A stretch of 64,000 bases of DNA, from the NCBI GenBank assembly GCA_051294375.1, contig CM119271.1:862721-926720 (forward strand), read 5' to 3'. The DNA comes from Paraspadella gotoi. Its lineage: Eukaryota; Chaetognatha. The position numbers and the translations under genes are program-made. Under the pieces are notes generated by a model that did not search any database, was not told the DNA's origin, and was given only the letters and a program-made list of their open reading frames with translations. Below, piece after piece: positions 30,631-42,139 of this stretch; the first letter of the stretch is position 1, and the number at the start of each line of letters is the position of its first letter.

Positions 30631-30959
30631 GTGACGCCGCAGCCGCAGCCGCAGCCGACGCTCGTCAGTATGGAAGGTCGTGGGATCCAGACATGATACT
30701 AACTTGGTTTCAAATCCGACTGTCTATCGAACCAATCATGCAAATAAATTCTACAAGCAGCTTGGGCATTGGGCAACTATCATTGCCTCCATTCTCTAGA
30801 GGCTTTTTGAGTTCTGTTCACCGAAGCGCCCTCTCACCTCCAAAGTTCAATTTAATATCGATGCTTCGATCTCTCTTTTTTTACTTTCTACCTTTTAAGC
30901 ATCTTTCTTTCTACCTTCTTTCTTTTTTCCTTCTCCCTTCTACTTTTCTACTTTAACTG

Positions 30960-31271
30960 CCCCAGTCCCGTGTGCTCTATACCTCCTTCCCTCTCTCCCT
31001 CCTTTATTGTCTCTCTCTTTCCTTCCTTCCTCCTTTCCTTCTCCTTCCCTCTCTCCCTCCTCCTTCCCTCCTTTATTCTCTCTCTCCCTCCTTCCTCCCT
31101 CCTCCTTCCTTCCTCCTCCTTCCCGCTCCCTTTTCTCCTCCCTCTTCTTCTTCCTCTTTTCCTTCCTATTTCCTCCCGCCCCTTTCTTTCTCTCCCTCTC
31201 CCTCTTCATATATCTCCCCCCCCGAACAATTCATCCTTCTGATCCTCAAAGAAAATGACATTTCGCTACCT

Positions 31272-31340
<69 letters not shown>
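30960..31340. repeat. TCC-rich pyrimidine tract and (CT)n array
   Basis: Irregular CCTTCCTCC sequence (30960-31215) and a pure CT array (31274-31340). Duplicated at 34885-35258. Confidence 0.85.
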
Positions 31341-31342
<2 letters not shown>

Positions 31343-31419
31343 TTCTTTTTTCATCTCATTTGCATAAATGAGTCGGAATGGTTAATCCCATCAATCCTTC
31401 TGGCTTTCAGCTCTTTCGG

Positions 31420-31515
31420 CTCTGTCGTCGTCGTCGTCGTCGTTATCGTTGTCATCGTTGTCGTCGTCGTCGTCTTTGATCTTTGTCATCATCGTCGTCG
31501 TCGTCGTCATCTTAT
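31420..31515. repeat. GTC trinucleotide array
   Basis: (GTC)n with GTTATC and ATC variants. Translations give Val/Ile runs that look like membrane helices but come from the repeat. Duplicated at 35340-35430. Confidence 0.85.
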
Positions 31516-31519
31516 CCGT

Positions 31520-32020
31520 CCTCTTCTCAGATTTGTCATCAAAAATATTTCAAAGAGAAAACAATACAATGTCTAAAAAAAATATTTAAAGATTTTACAA
31601 TTTTTTTTTCATATCTCTGATAATTGCGACTTTTCGAGAGTACATTTAAAGAAATTAAAATCTTTAGGTTGCTTAATTTGCTTGTTTTGTATTTAAATGA
31701 AATTAAAAAAACAATTGAAAACAGTTGTGAAGTTTCATAACTCTGGACCCTATATTACTATCCTATAGTTAATTATTTGTATCATATATTTCCTATATTT
31801 AACAATTTTATAACATTTTCAGTCCAGTCCAGTTAATTTTTATCACAATTCAATCTCAGCTTCGTCCCAATATCTGGAAAAATCCGGCGTCGGTCGAGTG
31901 GAAAGAATTAGAGATGACGACGACGATGACGACGACGACGACAGGGACGAATTTCAGGTAAGGACAATCATTCAATTTTCTTTTCAATTTTTTTGAGACA
32001 TTTTTCTCTCTGATTGTTCT
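31520..32020. other. AT-rich sequence
   Basis: Nothing beyond a second GAC/GTC patch near 31910-31945. Duplicated at about 35440-35940. Confidence 0.5.
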
Positions 32021-32024
32021 GTAA

Positions 32025-32421
32025 TCTTTGGCTCTCTTTTCCAAAAACGCCCCATTTCTGTTCCTTAATGCCTGAACTAAATTTGAACTAAATATATAAC
32101 CTTAATCTGTTACCAAACTCATATTATAATTTTTGTCCCTAATTTCTAATTGTGATTCTAAACCTAAACCCAATTCTTAACCCTAACCTTAAACCTAAAC
32201 CCAATCCTTAACCTTAATCCTAAACCCAATCCTTAACCCTAACCTTAAACCTAAACCCTATCCTTAACCCTAACCTTAAACCCAATCCTTAATCCTAACC
32301 TTAAACCTAAACCCAATCCTTAACCTTAATCCTAAACCCAATCCTTAACCCTAAACCTAAACCTAAACCCAATCCTTAACCTTAATCCTAAACCTAATCC
32401 TTAACCCTAAACCTAAACCCA
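32025..32421 (+). repeat. R2 head plus telomere-like satellite, copy 1
   Basis: The R2 head (GGCTCTCTTTTCCAAAAACG, then CCCCATTTCTG) passes into CCTAAACCCAATCCTTAACC-type units, a mixture of CCTAAA, CCCTAA and CCTTAA words with a loose period of about 24 bp. It ends abruptly at 32421, where copy 2 of the 4-kb duplication begins inside the PLE. Confidence 0.8.
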
Positions 32422-32429
32422 CCTGGGGG

Positions 32430-33267
32430 GCAGGGATGTGCCAACGCCAGCGGTTATTTGGGTAGTCCCTGCTGGCCACTACCCTCAGCCGGTTTCTGCC
32501 GATACCTTGCTTTCTCGAATGCCCACAGAGGGTAATTATTGAGCGCCAAGGCTCTTTTGACGTGCTCAAGCTCGGCGGCCTGAAGCTCGGGGTCGACGGA
32601 ATCAGTGCAGCTCTCCTGGTAAGGGACCTGACCGTGGCGAGCTTATGGCTCAAGGAGCATGTGAATCAAAGGGAATGTACTGATCTGTGTGTGTTGGTTT
32701 ACGATAGACTGTGAACTCCAATGAACCGCCCTCTTTGCGCTGAATCAGCACATCGAGCATTGGAATTGCACCATTCACCTCTTTTTCGCATGTCCACTTG
32801 ATGCTCGCGTGCTTGCTGTTCAAATGGTTTAGTAGGTCCTCAATGAGGTCCTTTCTCACGGCCAGTATTGTATCGTCTGCCTTCCGATACCAGAAGAGGA
32901 CTGACTCTGCCCCATGCAACGATCGAAAAGAGGACAAACTTCCACCTCATAGTCCTCCATAAAGAAATCTGCCAGAGGATTGACGTGGATTTGCCCATCC
33001 CTAAGCCACCAGCTGGGCATAGTACTGTCCATCGAACCTGAAGTACGCCAGTTCCAGGTCCAATCGCAGCAGTGCCATGATATCATCCAATTGGATTGGC
33101 GTACGCTCGTGCAATAACTGATCTTCCATCAGGCGACGCTCTGCTGATTTTAGCGCCAAGTCCTGTGGAATATTTGTAAACATGCTCTGTAAATCGCACG
33201 AGACCAAGAGATGAGTATCGGGCACTTTTGTATGCTGCAATTTTTCCGTCAGATCTAAGGAGTTCAT
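32430..33267 (-). pseudogene. PLE reverse transcriptase (copy 2), truncated both ends
   Basis: Same RT blocks as copy 1, with longer intact frames: VSCDLQSMFTNIPQDLALKS, then VLFWYRKADDTILAVRKDL and VYRKPTHTDQYIPFDSH. The catalytic box normally written YxDD reads KADD here, and the plus-strand bases are the same in copy 1. The 3' part is cut at 32422 by the satellite junction, removing the endonuclease. Confidence 0.8.
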
Positions 33268-33304
33268 GAGGTGGTGTTCATTACCGACAAGGGAGTGAGA
33301 ATTC

Positions 33305-33513
33305 TCATTTTGAGCTCTTTCTTAATTCTTATATTTCTCTACAGTCTTTACTTATCTATCTCTCTAAAATCTCAAATTTTCAACTTCTCAATTTCAATTT
33401 TCAACTTTTCAATTTCAATTTCAAAAATTAATTTATTTTCAATTTGTTATTAAACAGTTTCCATTATCTTTATCTATGTTGTACATTGCTCAAATGTAAT
33501 TATTTATTTATTT

Positions 33514-33563
<50 letters not shown>

Positions 33564-33667
33564 ACCAATTTTCACTTCTTTTCAAAACTTATTCAAACTA
33601 GCCACTTCCAAAAATCTGTCCTCACCACTGATCACTGTCCTTACTCAATTCTTTGTTGGAAACCTTT

Positions 33668-33720
<53 letters not shown>

Positions 33721-33852
33721 CTCTCTTTTACTTTAACTAAAAACTTGTATCAAGTTCATAACTCATGTGCGCTGATGAAGGCTCGTATTGTGAGCCGAAA
33801 CATGTCTGCTCTCTTAAAATAAAATTCGTTTGCAAAATAAAATCAAACTTTG
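33305..33852 (+). repeat. PLE inverted terminal arm, duplicated copy
   Basis: Copy of 29328-29879 with different CT array lengths. Confidence 0.85.
33762..33818 (+). ncRNA. Hammerhead ribozyme-like motif, duplicated copy
   Basis: CTGATGA at 33772-33778, GAAA at 33797-33800, ACATGTC ending at 33806. Same bases as the motif at 29796. Confidence 0.6.
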
Positions 33853-34307
33853 TTAATCTCTCAAACAACGAAAAAGAAAGGATAATTACCATGAACAATT
33901 ATTAAAAAATGCGATGAAAGGTTGGGCATCGTCTTAAACGCACGAAACTGCGGGCGTGAAGAAAGTGGTTGTTATTGTGGTTCACTGAACTTACCCGCCT
34001 CTGACTATAACATCTAAGAGTGAATGACCCGACAGGGTGGAACCACTACAAACATTTTATGAAAAAGAAGTTGCAATTGAAAGGACTCTTTGGGTTGCTG
34101 TTTTATCGCTTGCTTTTACAACTTGGTTGGCTACGAGACTTTCTTTCTTTCTCTCTTTCTTTCTTGTCCTCTTTTTCAAGATTGAACGTAAATAAGGATA
34201 AAAATTGGCTACTAACCCTGACATGGAGAATTCTGTGGGAGAAAAAGAAAAGAAGTAATATAAGTAATAAAATAAAGGAAAAGAAAAGGAAGGTCAAGCT
34301 GATCGAT

Positions 34308-34311
<4 letters not shown>

Positions 34312-34381
<70 letters not shown>
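34312..34381. repeat. (CT)n microsatellite
   Basis: Duplicated counterpart of 30332-30452, shorter by about 25 units. Confidence 0.95.
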
Positions 34382-34383
<2 letters not shown>

Positions 34384-34884
34384 GATTATTTCTCTCCATT
34401 TGGCAAAGACGCGATTTTCGATTTCTGTGCCAACGCAGTCGCCAACTCTCGACGCTGTCAGCCGGCGTCAGCGGCGTCACTCAGCCTCCCGCCTGCAAGA
34501 TTGTCCCTTCCTCTCTTTTCCGATCCATCGACGTGGGGCGTCGCAGAAATCGTCGCAGGTGACGCCGCAGCCGCAGCCGCAGCCGACGCTCGTCAGTATG
34601 GAAGGTCGTGGATCCAGACATGATACTAACTTGTTTCAAATCCGACTGTCTATCGAACCAATCATGCAAATAAATTCTACAAGCAGCTTTGGGCATTGGG
34701 CAACTATCATTGCCTCCATTCTCTAGAGGCTTTTTGAGTTCTGTTCACCGAAGCGCCTCTCACCTCCAAAGTTCAATTTAATATCGATGCTTCGATCTCT
34801 CTTTTTTTACTTTCTACCTTTAAGCATCTTTCTTTCTACCTTCTTTCTTTTTCCTTCTCCCTTCTACTTTTCTACTTTAACTGC

Positions 34885-35194
34885 CCCAGTCCCGTGTGCT
34901 CTATACCTCCTTCCCTCTCTCCCTCCTTTATTGTCTCTCTCTTTCCTTCCTTCCTCCTTTCCTTCTCCTTCCCTCTCTCCCTCCTCCTTCCCTCCTTTAT
35001 TCTCTCTCCTCCTTCCTCCCTCCTCCTTCCTTCCTCCTCCTTCCCGCCTCCCTTTTCTCCTCCCTCTTCTTCTTCCTCTTTTCCTTCCTATTTCCTCCCG
35101 CCCCTTTCTTTCTCTCCCTCTCCCTCTTCATATATCTCCCCCCCCGAACAATTCATCCTTCTGATCCTCAAAGAAAATGACATTTCGCTACCTT

Positions 35195-35261
<67 letters not shown>

Positions 35262-35430
35262 TTCTTTTTCATCTCATTTGCATAAATGAGTCGGAATGGT
35301 TAATCCCATCAATCCTTCTGGCTTTCAGCTCTTTCGGCTCTGTCGTCGTCGTCGTCGTCGTTATCGTTGTCATCGTTGTCGTCGTCGTCGTCTTTGATCT
35401 TTGTCATCATCGTCGTCGTCGTCGTCATCT
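34885..35430. repeat. TCC tract, (CT)n and GTC arrays, duplicated copy
   Basis: Counterpart of 30960-31515. Confidence 0.85.
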
Positions 35431-35944
35431 TATCCGTCCTCTTCTCAGATTGTCATCAAAAATATTTCAAAGAGAAAACAATACAATGTCTAAAAAAAAT
35501 ATTTAAAGATTTTACAATTTTTTTTTCATATCTCTGATAATTGCGACTTTTCGAGAGTACATTTAAAGAAATTAAAATCTTTAGGTTGCTTAATTTGCTT
35601 GTTTTGTATTTAAATGAAATTAAAAAAACAATTGAAAACAGTTGTGAAGTTTCATAACTCTGGACCCTATATTACTATCCTATAGTTAATTATTTGTATC
35701 ATATATTTCCTATATTTAACAATTTTATAACATTTTCAGTCCAGTCCAGTTAATTTTTATCACAATTCAATCTCAGCTTCGTCCCAATATCTGGAAAAAT
35801 CCGGCGTCGTCGAGTGGAAAGAATTAGAGATGACGACGACGATGACGACGACGACGACAGGGACGAATTTCAGGTAAGGACAATCATTCAATTTCTTTTC
35901 AATTTTTTGAGACATTTTCTCTCTGATTGTTCTGTAATCTTTGG

Positions 35945-36740
35945 CTCTCTTTTCCAAAAACGCCCCATTTCTGTTCCTTAATGCCTGAACTAAATTTGAA
36001 CTAAATATATAACCTTAATCTGTTACCAAACTCATATTATAATTTTTGTCCCTAATTTCTAATTGTGATTCTAAACCTAACCCAATTCTTAACCCTAACT
36101 TAACCTAAACCCAATCCTTAACCTTAATCCTAAACCCAATCCTTAACCCTAACCTTAAACCTAAACCCTATCCTTAACCTAACCTTAAACCCAATCCTTA
36201 ATCCTAACCTTAAACCTAAACCCAATCCTTAACCTTAATCCTAAACCCAATCCTTAACCCTAAACCTAAACCTAACCCAATCCTTAACCTTAATCCTAAA
36301 CCTAATCCTTAACCCTAAACCTAAACCCAATCCTTAACCTTAATCCTAAACCCAATCCTTAACCCTAACCTTAAACCTAAACCCAATTCTTAACCCTAAC
36401 CCTAAACCCAATCCTTAATCCTAACCTTAATCTTAAACCCAATCCTTATTCCTAACCTTAATCCTAAACCCAATCCTCTAACCCTAACCTTAAACCTAAA
36501 CCCAAATCTNNNNNNNNNNNNNNNNNNNNNNNNNATCCTTAATCCTAACCTTAATCCTAAACCCAATCCTTATTCCTAACCTTAATCCTAAACCCAATCC
36601 TTAACCCTAACCTTAAACCTAAACCCAAATCTTAACCCTAACCTTAAACCTAACCCAATTCTTAACCCTAAAAACTAAACCCAATCCTTAACCCTTACCT
36701 AATCCTAACCCAATCCTTAACCCTAATAAACCTAAAACAA
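35945..36740 (+). repeat. R2 head plus telomere-like satellite, copy 2
   Basis: As at 32025 but about 650 bp of satellite: CCTAAACCCAATCCTTAACC units mixed with CCCTAACC. It contains the 25-base N run. It passes directly into the 14.3-kb unit A. Telomere-like words suggest an interstitial or subtelomeric satellite; pure (TTAGG)n or (TTAGGG)n is not present. Confidence 0.85.
36510..36534. other. Run of 25 N
   Basis: Gap inside the satellite; a likely place for assembly error. Confidence 0.95.
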
Positions 36741-36885
36741 TAATGTTTAGTAGTTGTTGATGGTTGTTGTTGTTGTTGCTTTAGAAATCATCACCATTTT
36801 TTAGAAAAATTTTAAACCGTCATCAGCGTCATTGTCTTTGTCATTGTCTTTTTCATTGTCTTTGCGATAAGTTTGATGGTCATCG

Positions 36886-36962
36886 GGCCCCCTTTCTCTT
36901 TCCCCCGGCCCCCCTTTCTCTTCCCCCCGCTCCCCCCGCTTTTTTGTTACCCCCCGCTCCTT
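36886..36962. repeat. C-rich tract (CCCCCCGCTCC units)
   Basis: Short C-homopolymer-rich repeats; the copy at 51220-51297 differs mainly in C run lengths. Confidence 0.8.
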
Positions 36963-36994
36963 TCTTTTCATCGAGGGTGTTTGCGTCAAATTCA

Positions 36995-37545
36995 GTGGCC
37001 ACTTTGTCGTCGTCGTCGTCGTCGTTTTTGTCAACTTTTTTACCATATTTAAAGCGACATTGTGGTCGACGTCGTCGTCGTCTTTCTCGATGTCATTTAA
37101 AAGCGACATGTCTGTCTTCATCGGTCGTCGTATTTGTCATTTTTCGCTGCCATTTAATAGCGTTATTATCATCCTTGTCTTTAAAGTATTTCTTTTTCTC
37201 CATCAGTTAAAAGCGTCTTTGTTGTCGTCGTCATCTTGTCTTGCGTGTTGTTGTCATCGTCGTTGTCGCCATTCTCGACGTAATTTTAAACCGTCTCGCT
37301 GTCGGCGTCATCTTCATCGTCGTTTTTCACCGTCATTTAAAAAGCGTCTTTGTTGTCGTCGTCATCTTGTCTTGCTGTTGTTGTCATCGTCGTTGTCGCC
37401 ATTCTCGACGTAATTTTAAACCGTCTTGCTGTCGGCGTCATCTTCATCGTCGTTTTTCACCGTCATTTAAAAGCGTCTTTGTGTCGTCGTCTTCGTCGTC
37501 GTCCTCTTCGTCGTCGTCATTATCGTCGCCAATTTTTCTGAGTTA
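36995..37545 (+). repeat. GTC-rich array with about 130-bp higher-order unit
   Basis: (GTC)n patches are spaced by a recurring CATTTAAAAGCG word. Between 37210 and 37480 a unit of about 130 bp (GCGTCTTTGTTGTCGTCGTC ... GTTTTTCACCGT) is repeated twice almost exactly. Counterpart at 51340-51880. Val/Ser-rich frames here come from the repeat. Confidence 0.8.
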
Positions 37546-37989
37546 CGCAACCAGGATTTACGAAGCCAAAGAAAAGGAGAAGATGTAAAAAGAAGAGGGA
37601 AGAAGAAACGGTAATGCAAGAAATGTCACGTGCGAGCGTGTCAATTCGGTAAATGCGCGCAGGACGAGACGAGGTCGTGCGAACTTGAGTTTATATGAGA
37701 CGGCGATGTAGTGCATCAACACTTTTGAAAAGTTTTGACTTATTGGGGAAATAAATGAAAAGAAACTTAAGATTTATAGGAAATATTTTGGCTCTCTTTC
37801 CAAACTGTTTTAATATTGTCGGTTTTTTACCGTAAGTAATGAATATTAATTGTTTTATCACAGAAGAGTTAAATATTAATTGTTTTATCAACTGAGTGAT
37901 AATTATGACACTTTTATCACCGGAGATGACGAAGATGATTTGATGAGAATCTCGTACGTCGATTTCTCGTCTCCTCACGAGTCACGACC

Positions 37990-38555
37990 GGGAAGATTTC
38001 ACCAACGTCTTCTTTTTCTTTTTCTTACCTCTCCTTTCCTTTTCTTTTCTTACCTCTCCTTTCCTTTTCTTCTTACTCTCCTTTCCTTTTCTTTTCTTAC
38101 CTCTCCTTTCCTTTTCTTTTCTTACCTCTCCTTTCCTTTTCTTTTTCTTACCCTCTCCTTCTTTTCTACCTCTCCTTCCTTTTTCTTTTCTTACTCTCCT
38201 TTCCTTTTCTTTTCTTACCTCTCCTTTCCTTTTCTTTTCTTACCTCTCCTTTCCTTTTTCTTTTTTTACTCTTCTTCCTTCCTTCCTTTTCTTTTCTTAC
38301 CTCTCCTTTCCTTTTCTCTTCTTACCTCTCCTTTCTCTTTTCTTCTCCTTTCTTTTCTTATCCTCTCTTTCCTTTTCTTTTTCTTACCTCTCCTTTCCTT
38401 TTCTTTTCTTACCTCTCCTTTCCTTTTCTTTCTTACTCTCTCCTTTCTCTCTTTTCTTTCCTTTTCTTTTCTTACCTCTCCTTTCCTTTTTTCTACCTCT
38501 CCTTTCCTTTCTTTTCTTACCTCTCCTTTCCTTTTCTTTTCTTACCTCATCTCCT
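37990..38555 (+). repeat. 25-bp minisatellite TTACCTCTCCTTTCCTTTTC
   Basis: About 22 units of TTACCTCTCCTTTCCTTTTC plus TTTTC. Counterpart at 52340-52885, where units are more regular. Serine/phenylalanine-rich frames are products of the repeat. Confidence 0.9.
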
Positions 38556-38627
38556 CCCCGAATTCTTATTCTCACCGCACGTGTCCATAAAACGATCACG
38601 TCGCAAAACCGGTGTTGTTTACACAAG

Positions 38628-38692
38628 GAGAGAGAGAGAGAGAGAGAGAAGAAGAGGAGAGAGAGAGAGAGAGGCAGAGAGAGAGAGGCAGG
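38628..38692. repeat. (GA)n microsatellite
   Basis: Counterpart at 52960-53022. Confidence 0.9.
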
Positions 38693-38789
38693 AACAGATT
38701 TATCATCCAGGCAAAAAGGCTTTTGTTGTTGTTATTGTTGTTGTCCTTGTTTACAATTTCTTGAGAAATGCTCCTAGGTCGAGATTTTA

Positions 38790-39440
38790 TTGGCTGTGGA
38801 TAAGGCGCTAAGTGGGCTGCAACTTCTTTAACCCCTCTTGCAGCCATGGAACGGGTTCTGGGTTGGAACCAGGCTTGAGGGTTTTCCAGGGCCCCCCAAG
38901 GCGCCGTCCTCACGCTTCCCGCAGGGTAGTTACCGGGTTTGGGATTAACCCAAGTACCTCTGTGGTCATTGAGCTGATGCTTTTACTCATGAGCCATCGG
39001 GTCACGACTGAAGGTGTCATCTTATAGGCGGGTGACCTAGGCAATGTCCGACTACATGCCCCCCAGATTGTAACCCACCCTGCATACTTCCAATGGAGGG
39101 AGGGGAGCAATCTTAACAAATCCATGGGCCTGGAATAGAGGTTGGGAATACGCTCGACAGGATGGGCTCACCAGTGTGGATAAGGCACTTAAGTGGGGCT
39201 GAGATGACTATTCACAACTTCTTTAATCCCTCTTGCAGCATGGAATGGTTCTGGGCTTGGAAACGCAGGCTTGAGGGTTTCCACACCCCCAAGGTGGCTT
39301 ACGGCTATCCTTCACGCTTCCCGCAGGGTAGTTACCGGGTTGGGATTGCCCAGTACCTAGTGTCATGAGCTGATGGCTTTACTCATTGAGCCACCGGTCA
39401 CGACTGAAGGTGTCATGCTTATAGGCGGGGTTGAACCGAC
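38790..39440 (-). repeat. Two tandem tRNA-derived SINEs (unit A)
   Basis: Two copies of about 250 bp (38795-39030 and 39165-39440) separated by about 130 bp. On the minus strand each has an A-box-like TGGCTCAATGAG and B-box-like GGTTCAATCCC at tRNA spacing, then a body ending near CCACTTAGTGCCTTATCCAC. Several indels relative to unit B. Confidence 0.65.
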
Positions 39441-39454
39441 TAAGGACGAGTCTA

Positions 39455-39650
39455 CTCCAATCAAAGCTATAATTGTCCGAGTCTCCACTAATAAAACTTG
39501 ATTGCCCCTTTTTACCGATCAAAGCTTTGATTGGCCGAGTCTCACTAATAAAACTTTGATTGGCCGACTTTTAGCGATCAAAGCTTTGATTGGCCAAGTC
39601 AAAACTTTGATAGGTCGAGTCTCCATAATAAAAGCTTTCATTTCCGGAAG
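39455..39650. repeat. Palindromic minisatellite ATCAAAGCTTTGATTGGCC
   Basis: About three units of roughly 60 bp, each containing the palindrome ATCAAAGCTTTGAT followed by TGGCCGAGTCTCC and AATAAAACTTTGATTGG. Counterpart at 53800-53990. Confidence 0.75.
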
Positions 39651-40148
39651 ATAAAATTTAAACGCAACATATGTCTAGAATAATAGAGCTGTTTTCCCTC
39701 AGATTGTTAAATATTACTTATGATTTAATTAAAATAATATTTTTATTCAATCTTCGTGTCTATCTTATCTCTGAGTCACAAACTCATCGTCTTACGGTCG
39801 CTCAGATTTTCACCTCATTAATCTGCTGGAGAAGCGACGACGACGACGAGCGACGATATAAACGGCGACGAGAAGACGGACGACGTAACAACGACGACGA
39901 TTACGGACGACGACGGCAACGTTAAAAGATATCGGAAAAAAGTATTGCTTTTCTCGCGCTAAAGAAATAAGCTCATCTGAATTGAATTAGTAGTTCATTT
40001 ATTAATAATAATTAATTATGATAAATGATTATTAATGTAATCATTTTTTAATCAATTGGAAAAATACATAGATTCTCTGACTGTACGACTTAACTTATAG
40101 GCAACACTAAGGCCTTATTTAAAGAAAGAGTTGCCCCTACTCCATCCC

Positions 40149-40176
40149 TTCTCTCTCTCTCTCTCTCTCTCTGCGT

Positions 40177-40214
<38 letters not shown>
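40149..40214. repeat. (CT)n microsatellite before exon
   Basis: Serves as the pyrimidine tract of the acceptor at 40217. Unit B has a much longer pure array (54497-54602). Confidence 0.9.
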
Positions 40215-40216
<2 letters not shown>

Positions 40217-40217
40217 G

Positions 40218-40424
40218 TTAAGCAAATCGACAAACGATCGACGCCGCCGACCGACGCCGCATCAAAAACGACGCCAATCCGCGCTGCGCCGTCCGCCAAG
40301 GTTGCCAGCCCGCGTGGCGCGAGTCGGCGCTGCAACGTCGTCTTCCCTCGTAAAAACGCGTGGACCACGAGGGCGCGGCGCCGACGCCGGTGGAGGACGA
40401 GACGAAGAAGCGGCGTCGAAACAA
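40218..40424 (+). CDS. Candidate host exon E1, unit A (frameshifted)
   Basis: Acceptor CTCTCCAG at 40210-40217 and donor ACAA|GTGAGA at 40424/40425. 207 bp, against 210 bp in unit B, where the same exon is open in one frame. Several one-base indels disrupt the reading frame in this copy. Confidence 0.4.
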
Positions 40425-40559
40425 GTGAGATCACTATTAACTATTCACTATCACTTTCACTATCACTAATACACTTCTTTTTTTTATTAACTTTATTAAT
40501 TTCAGTTCAAATGAATACGCAATGCACGAAAAAATGCTAATTTTAATTCTCCGCTGGTT

Positions 40560-40850
40560 TTTCCTTCATTCTTCTCTCCTTTTCTTTCTCCTTTCTCTAT
40601 CCTTTTCTTTTCTCCACTTCTTCTCTCCTTTTCTTTCTCCCTTCTTCTCTCCTTGTCTTTCTCCCTTCTTCTCTCCTTTTCTTTCTCCTTCTTCTCTCCT
40701 TTTCTTTCTCCCTTCTCTCCTTTTCTTTCTCCCTTCTTCTCTTTATTTTCTCCTTCCTCCTCTTCTCCTTCTTTCCTCCCTTCTCCCTGCTTCTTCATTC
40801 CTCTTTCGTTTCCTCCCTCCCTCTCTCTCTTCCCTCCCGCCCTTTCCCCT
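40560..40850. repeat. CTTTCTCCCTTCTTCTCTCC minisatellite in intron
   Basis: Pyrimidine array of about 20-bp units between candidate exons E1 and E2, ending in a polypyrimidine tract that would serve the next acceptor. Confidence 0.85.
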
Positions 40851-40854
40851 CCAG

Positions 40855-40947
40855 GTTGAAATCCGCGTGGATTCTCCTCGTTCTCAAACGAGTTCTCGAC
40901 CCAAAAAAAAACCACATTCGTCCAAACCGGAAAGAAATCCGCCCAGG
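40855..40947 (+). CDS. Candidate host exon E2, unit A
   Basis: Acceptor CCCCTCCAG at 40846-40854 and donor GTGAGT at 40948. Two bases longer than the unit B copy, so the frame is shifted here. See the unit B copy for translation. Confidence 0.4.
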
Positions 40948-40989
40948 GTGAGTCCATTCCTGTCCTGGGTAAGGTCTTTCGGATGAGTT

Positions 40990-41640
40990 AGAGGTCAGTA
41001 GGAAAATTAGGATTGCGAGTTAAATTGAATCATGAAAATGATAATTATTTAATAACCGGTTGAGATTATAATCTAAAGTTTTTAATCTTGAAACGTTAAT
41101 CTTGCAAATTAATCTTTAATCTTATATTTTAAAATAGTTAAATCTTAAAAGAAGAATCCTAAATCCTAAATCTTTAAAATTCATAAATCTGTCGTTTATT
41201 CTCAAAAATTGTTGGATGTTACTCGTTTAATCATAATCTTACAAAGTAATTTGTATAAAAAAAGCTCTTATCGGAAAATACTAAATAGTATTACCAGTTA
41301 TGACCAGTATGACAACTGAAGCAGTAGTCAATAAGCATTAGTATAGTTTGGATTCACGAAACTCTGGTAAGTCGAGAGGCGGGAATTATAAGAACGTAAG
41401 AAATCAAGCCGAAAAGAGGATAAGGGCCAGCGAAGGCGCGAGGCTGCGGGATTTGGCGAAATGAGGTTCAGTCGAGTGGAGGCAAATCGAGGAGAACGCT
41501 GAGTTAAGAAGGTGAGAAAGAAATTGAGAAAAGTAAGGGAAAAAGTAAGTAAGTTAATATTGGGTAGAAATTGAGGAGGAATGAAGAAAGTTTAGTGACG
41601 TTATATCACTACCCGTTCAATAAGAAGTACGCTCTCCATC
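40990..41640. other. AT-rich intron-like sequence
   Basis: Contains an AATCTTAAA-rich stretch (41050-41180). No gene recognised. Confidence 0.5.
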
Positions 41641-41689
41641 AGCCGTATATTTGCGTATTGGGACAAACATATCATCTCCGATCTCAAGT

Positions 41690-41860
41690 TTGGTCCCGGG
41701 TTCTAGCCCTGGTCGAAACGATCCTTTCAAAAGAGTAGGGCTGGTTTAAACCGGTAGCATGCCTGCTGCCGTACCTATCCGATCCGTATCCGTATCCGTA
41801 TCCGTATCAAAGAGTGATGGGCTGGTTAAACCGATAGCATGCCTTGCTGCCGTATCGAAG
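41690..41860 (+). repeat. Direct repeat around (GTATCC)n
   Basis: A block of about 45 bp (AGGGCTGGTTTAAACCGGTA ... GCCGTA) occurs on both sides of a short GTATCC hexamer array. Unit B has the same arrangement with about six hexamers (56156-56194). Confidence 0.7.
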
Positions 41861-42139
41861 TTCCGGAAAGAAAAGCAATACGAGGAAAAAATCTTCCAGT
41901 GCTACTGGGCACACTAATTGGGGGCTTTTCACACACTCACAAGTTCTTGTCGACTCATCTCCTCTCGATCCACATTACAGACAAAGCCAAAAGTAAAAGG
42001 TTAAACAAGTCAATAAACAACGTTCGAAACGATTCACCATAAAAGGACAAAAACCCAGTGAAGAGAATAACGAAGAAGCGATCAGAAATCACGAAATCTC
42101 GTTTCGTATATGTGAAACGAGTGAATTAAGGATTAAGCG

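Larger units (their letters stand above)
32422..36460. repeat. 4-kb direct duplication, copy 2
   Basis: Same order as 28444-32421. The start lies within the PLE RT C-terminal region, so this copy has no endonuclease. The satellite at its end is longer than in copy 1, so the right border is approximate. Confidence 0.9.

Noticed and set aside
31420-31515. Val/Ile-rich membrane-helix-like protein
   Set aside because: Coded by a GTC/ATC trinucleotide array; the same in the copies at 35340, 37000 and 51340.
36060-36740. A true chromosome end
   Set aside because: The telomere-like words are too heterogeneous and internal to the sequence, with more than 27 kb of DNA on either side.
37880-38590. 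A 236-residue Phe/Leu/Ser protein
   Set aside because: Nearly all of it is translation of the 25-bp TTACCTCTCCTTTCC minisatellite.
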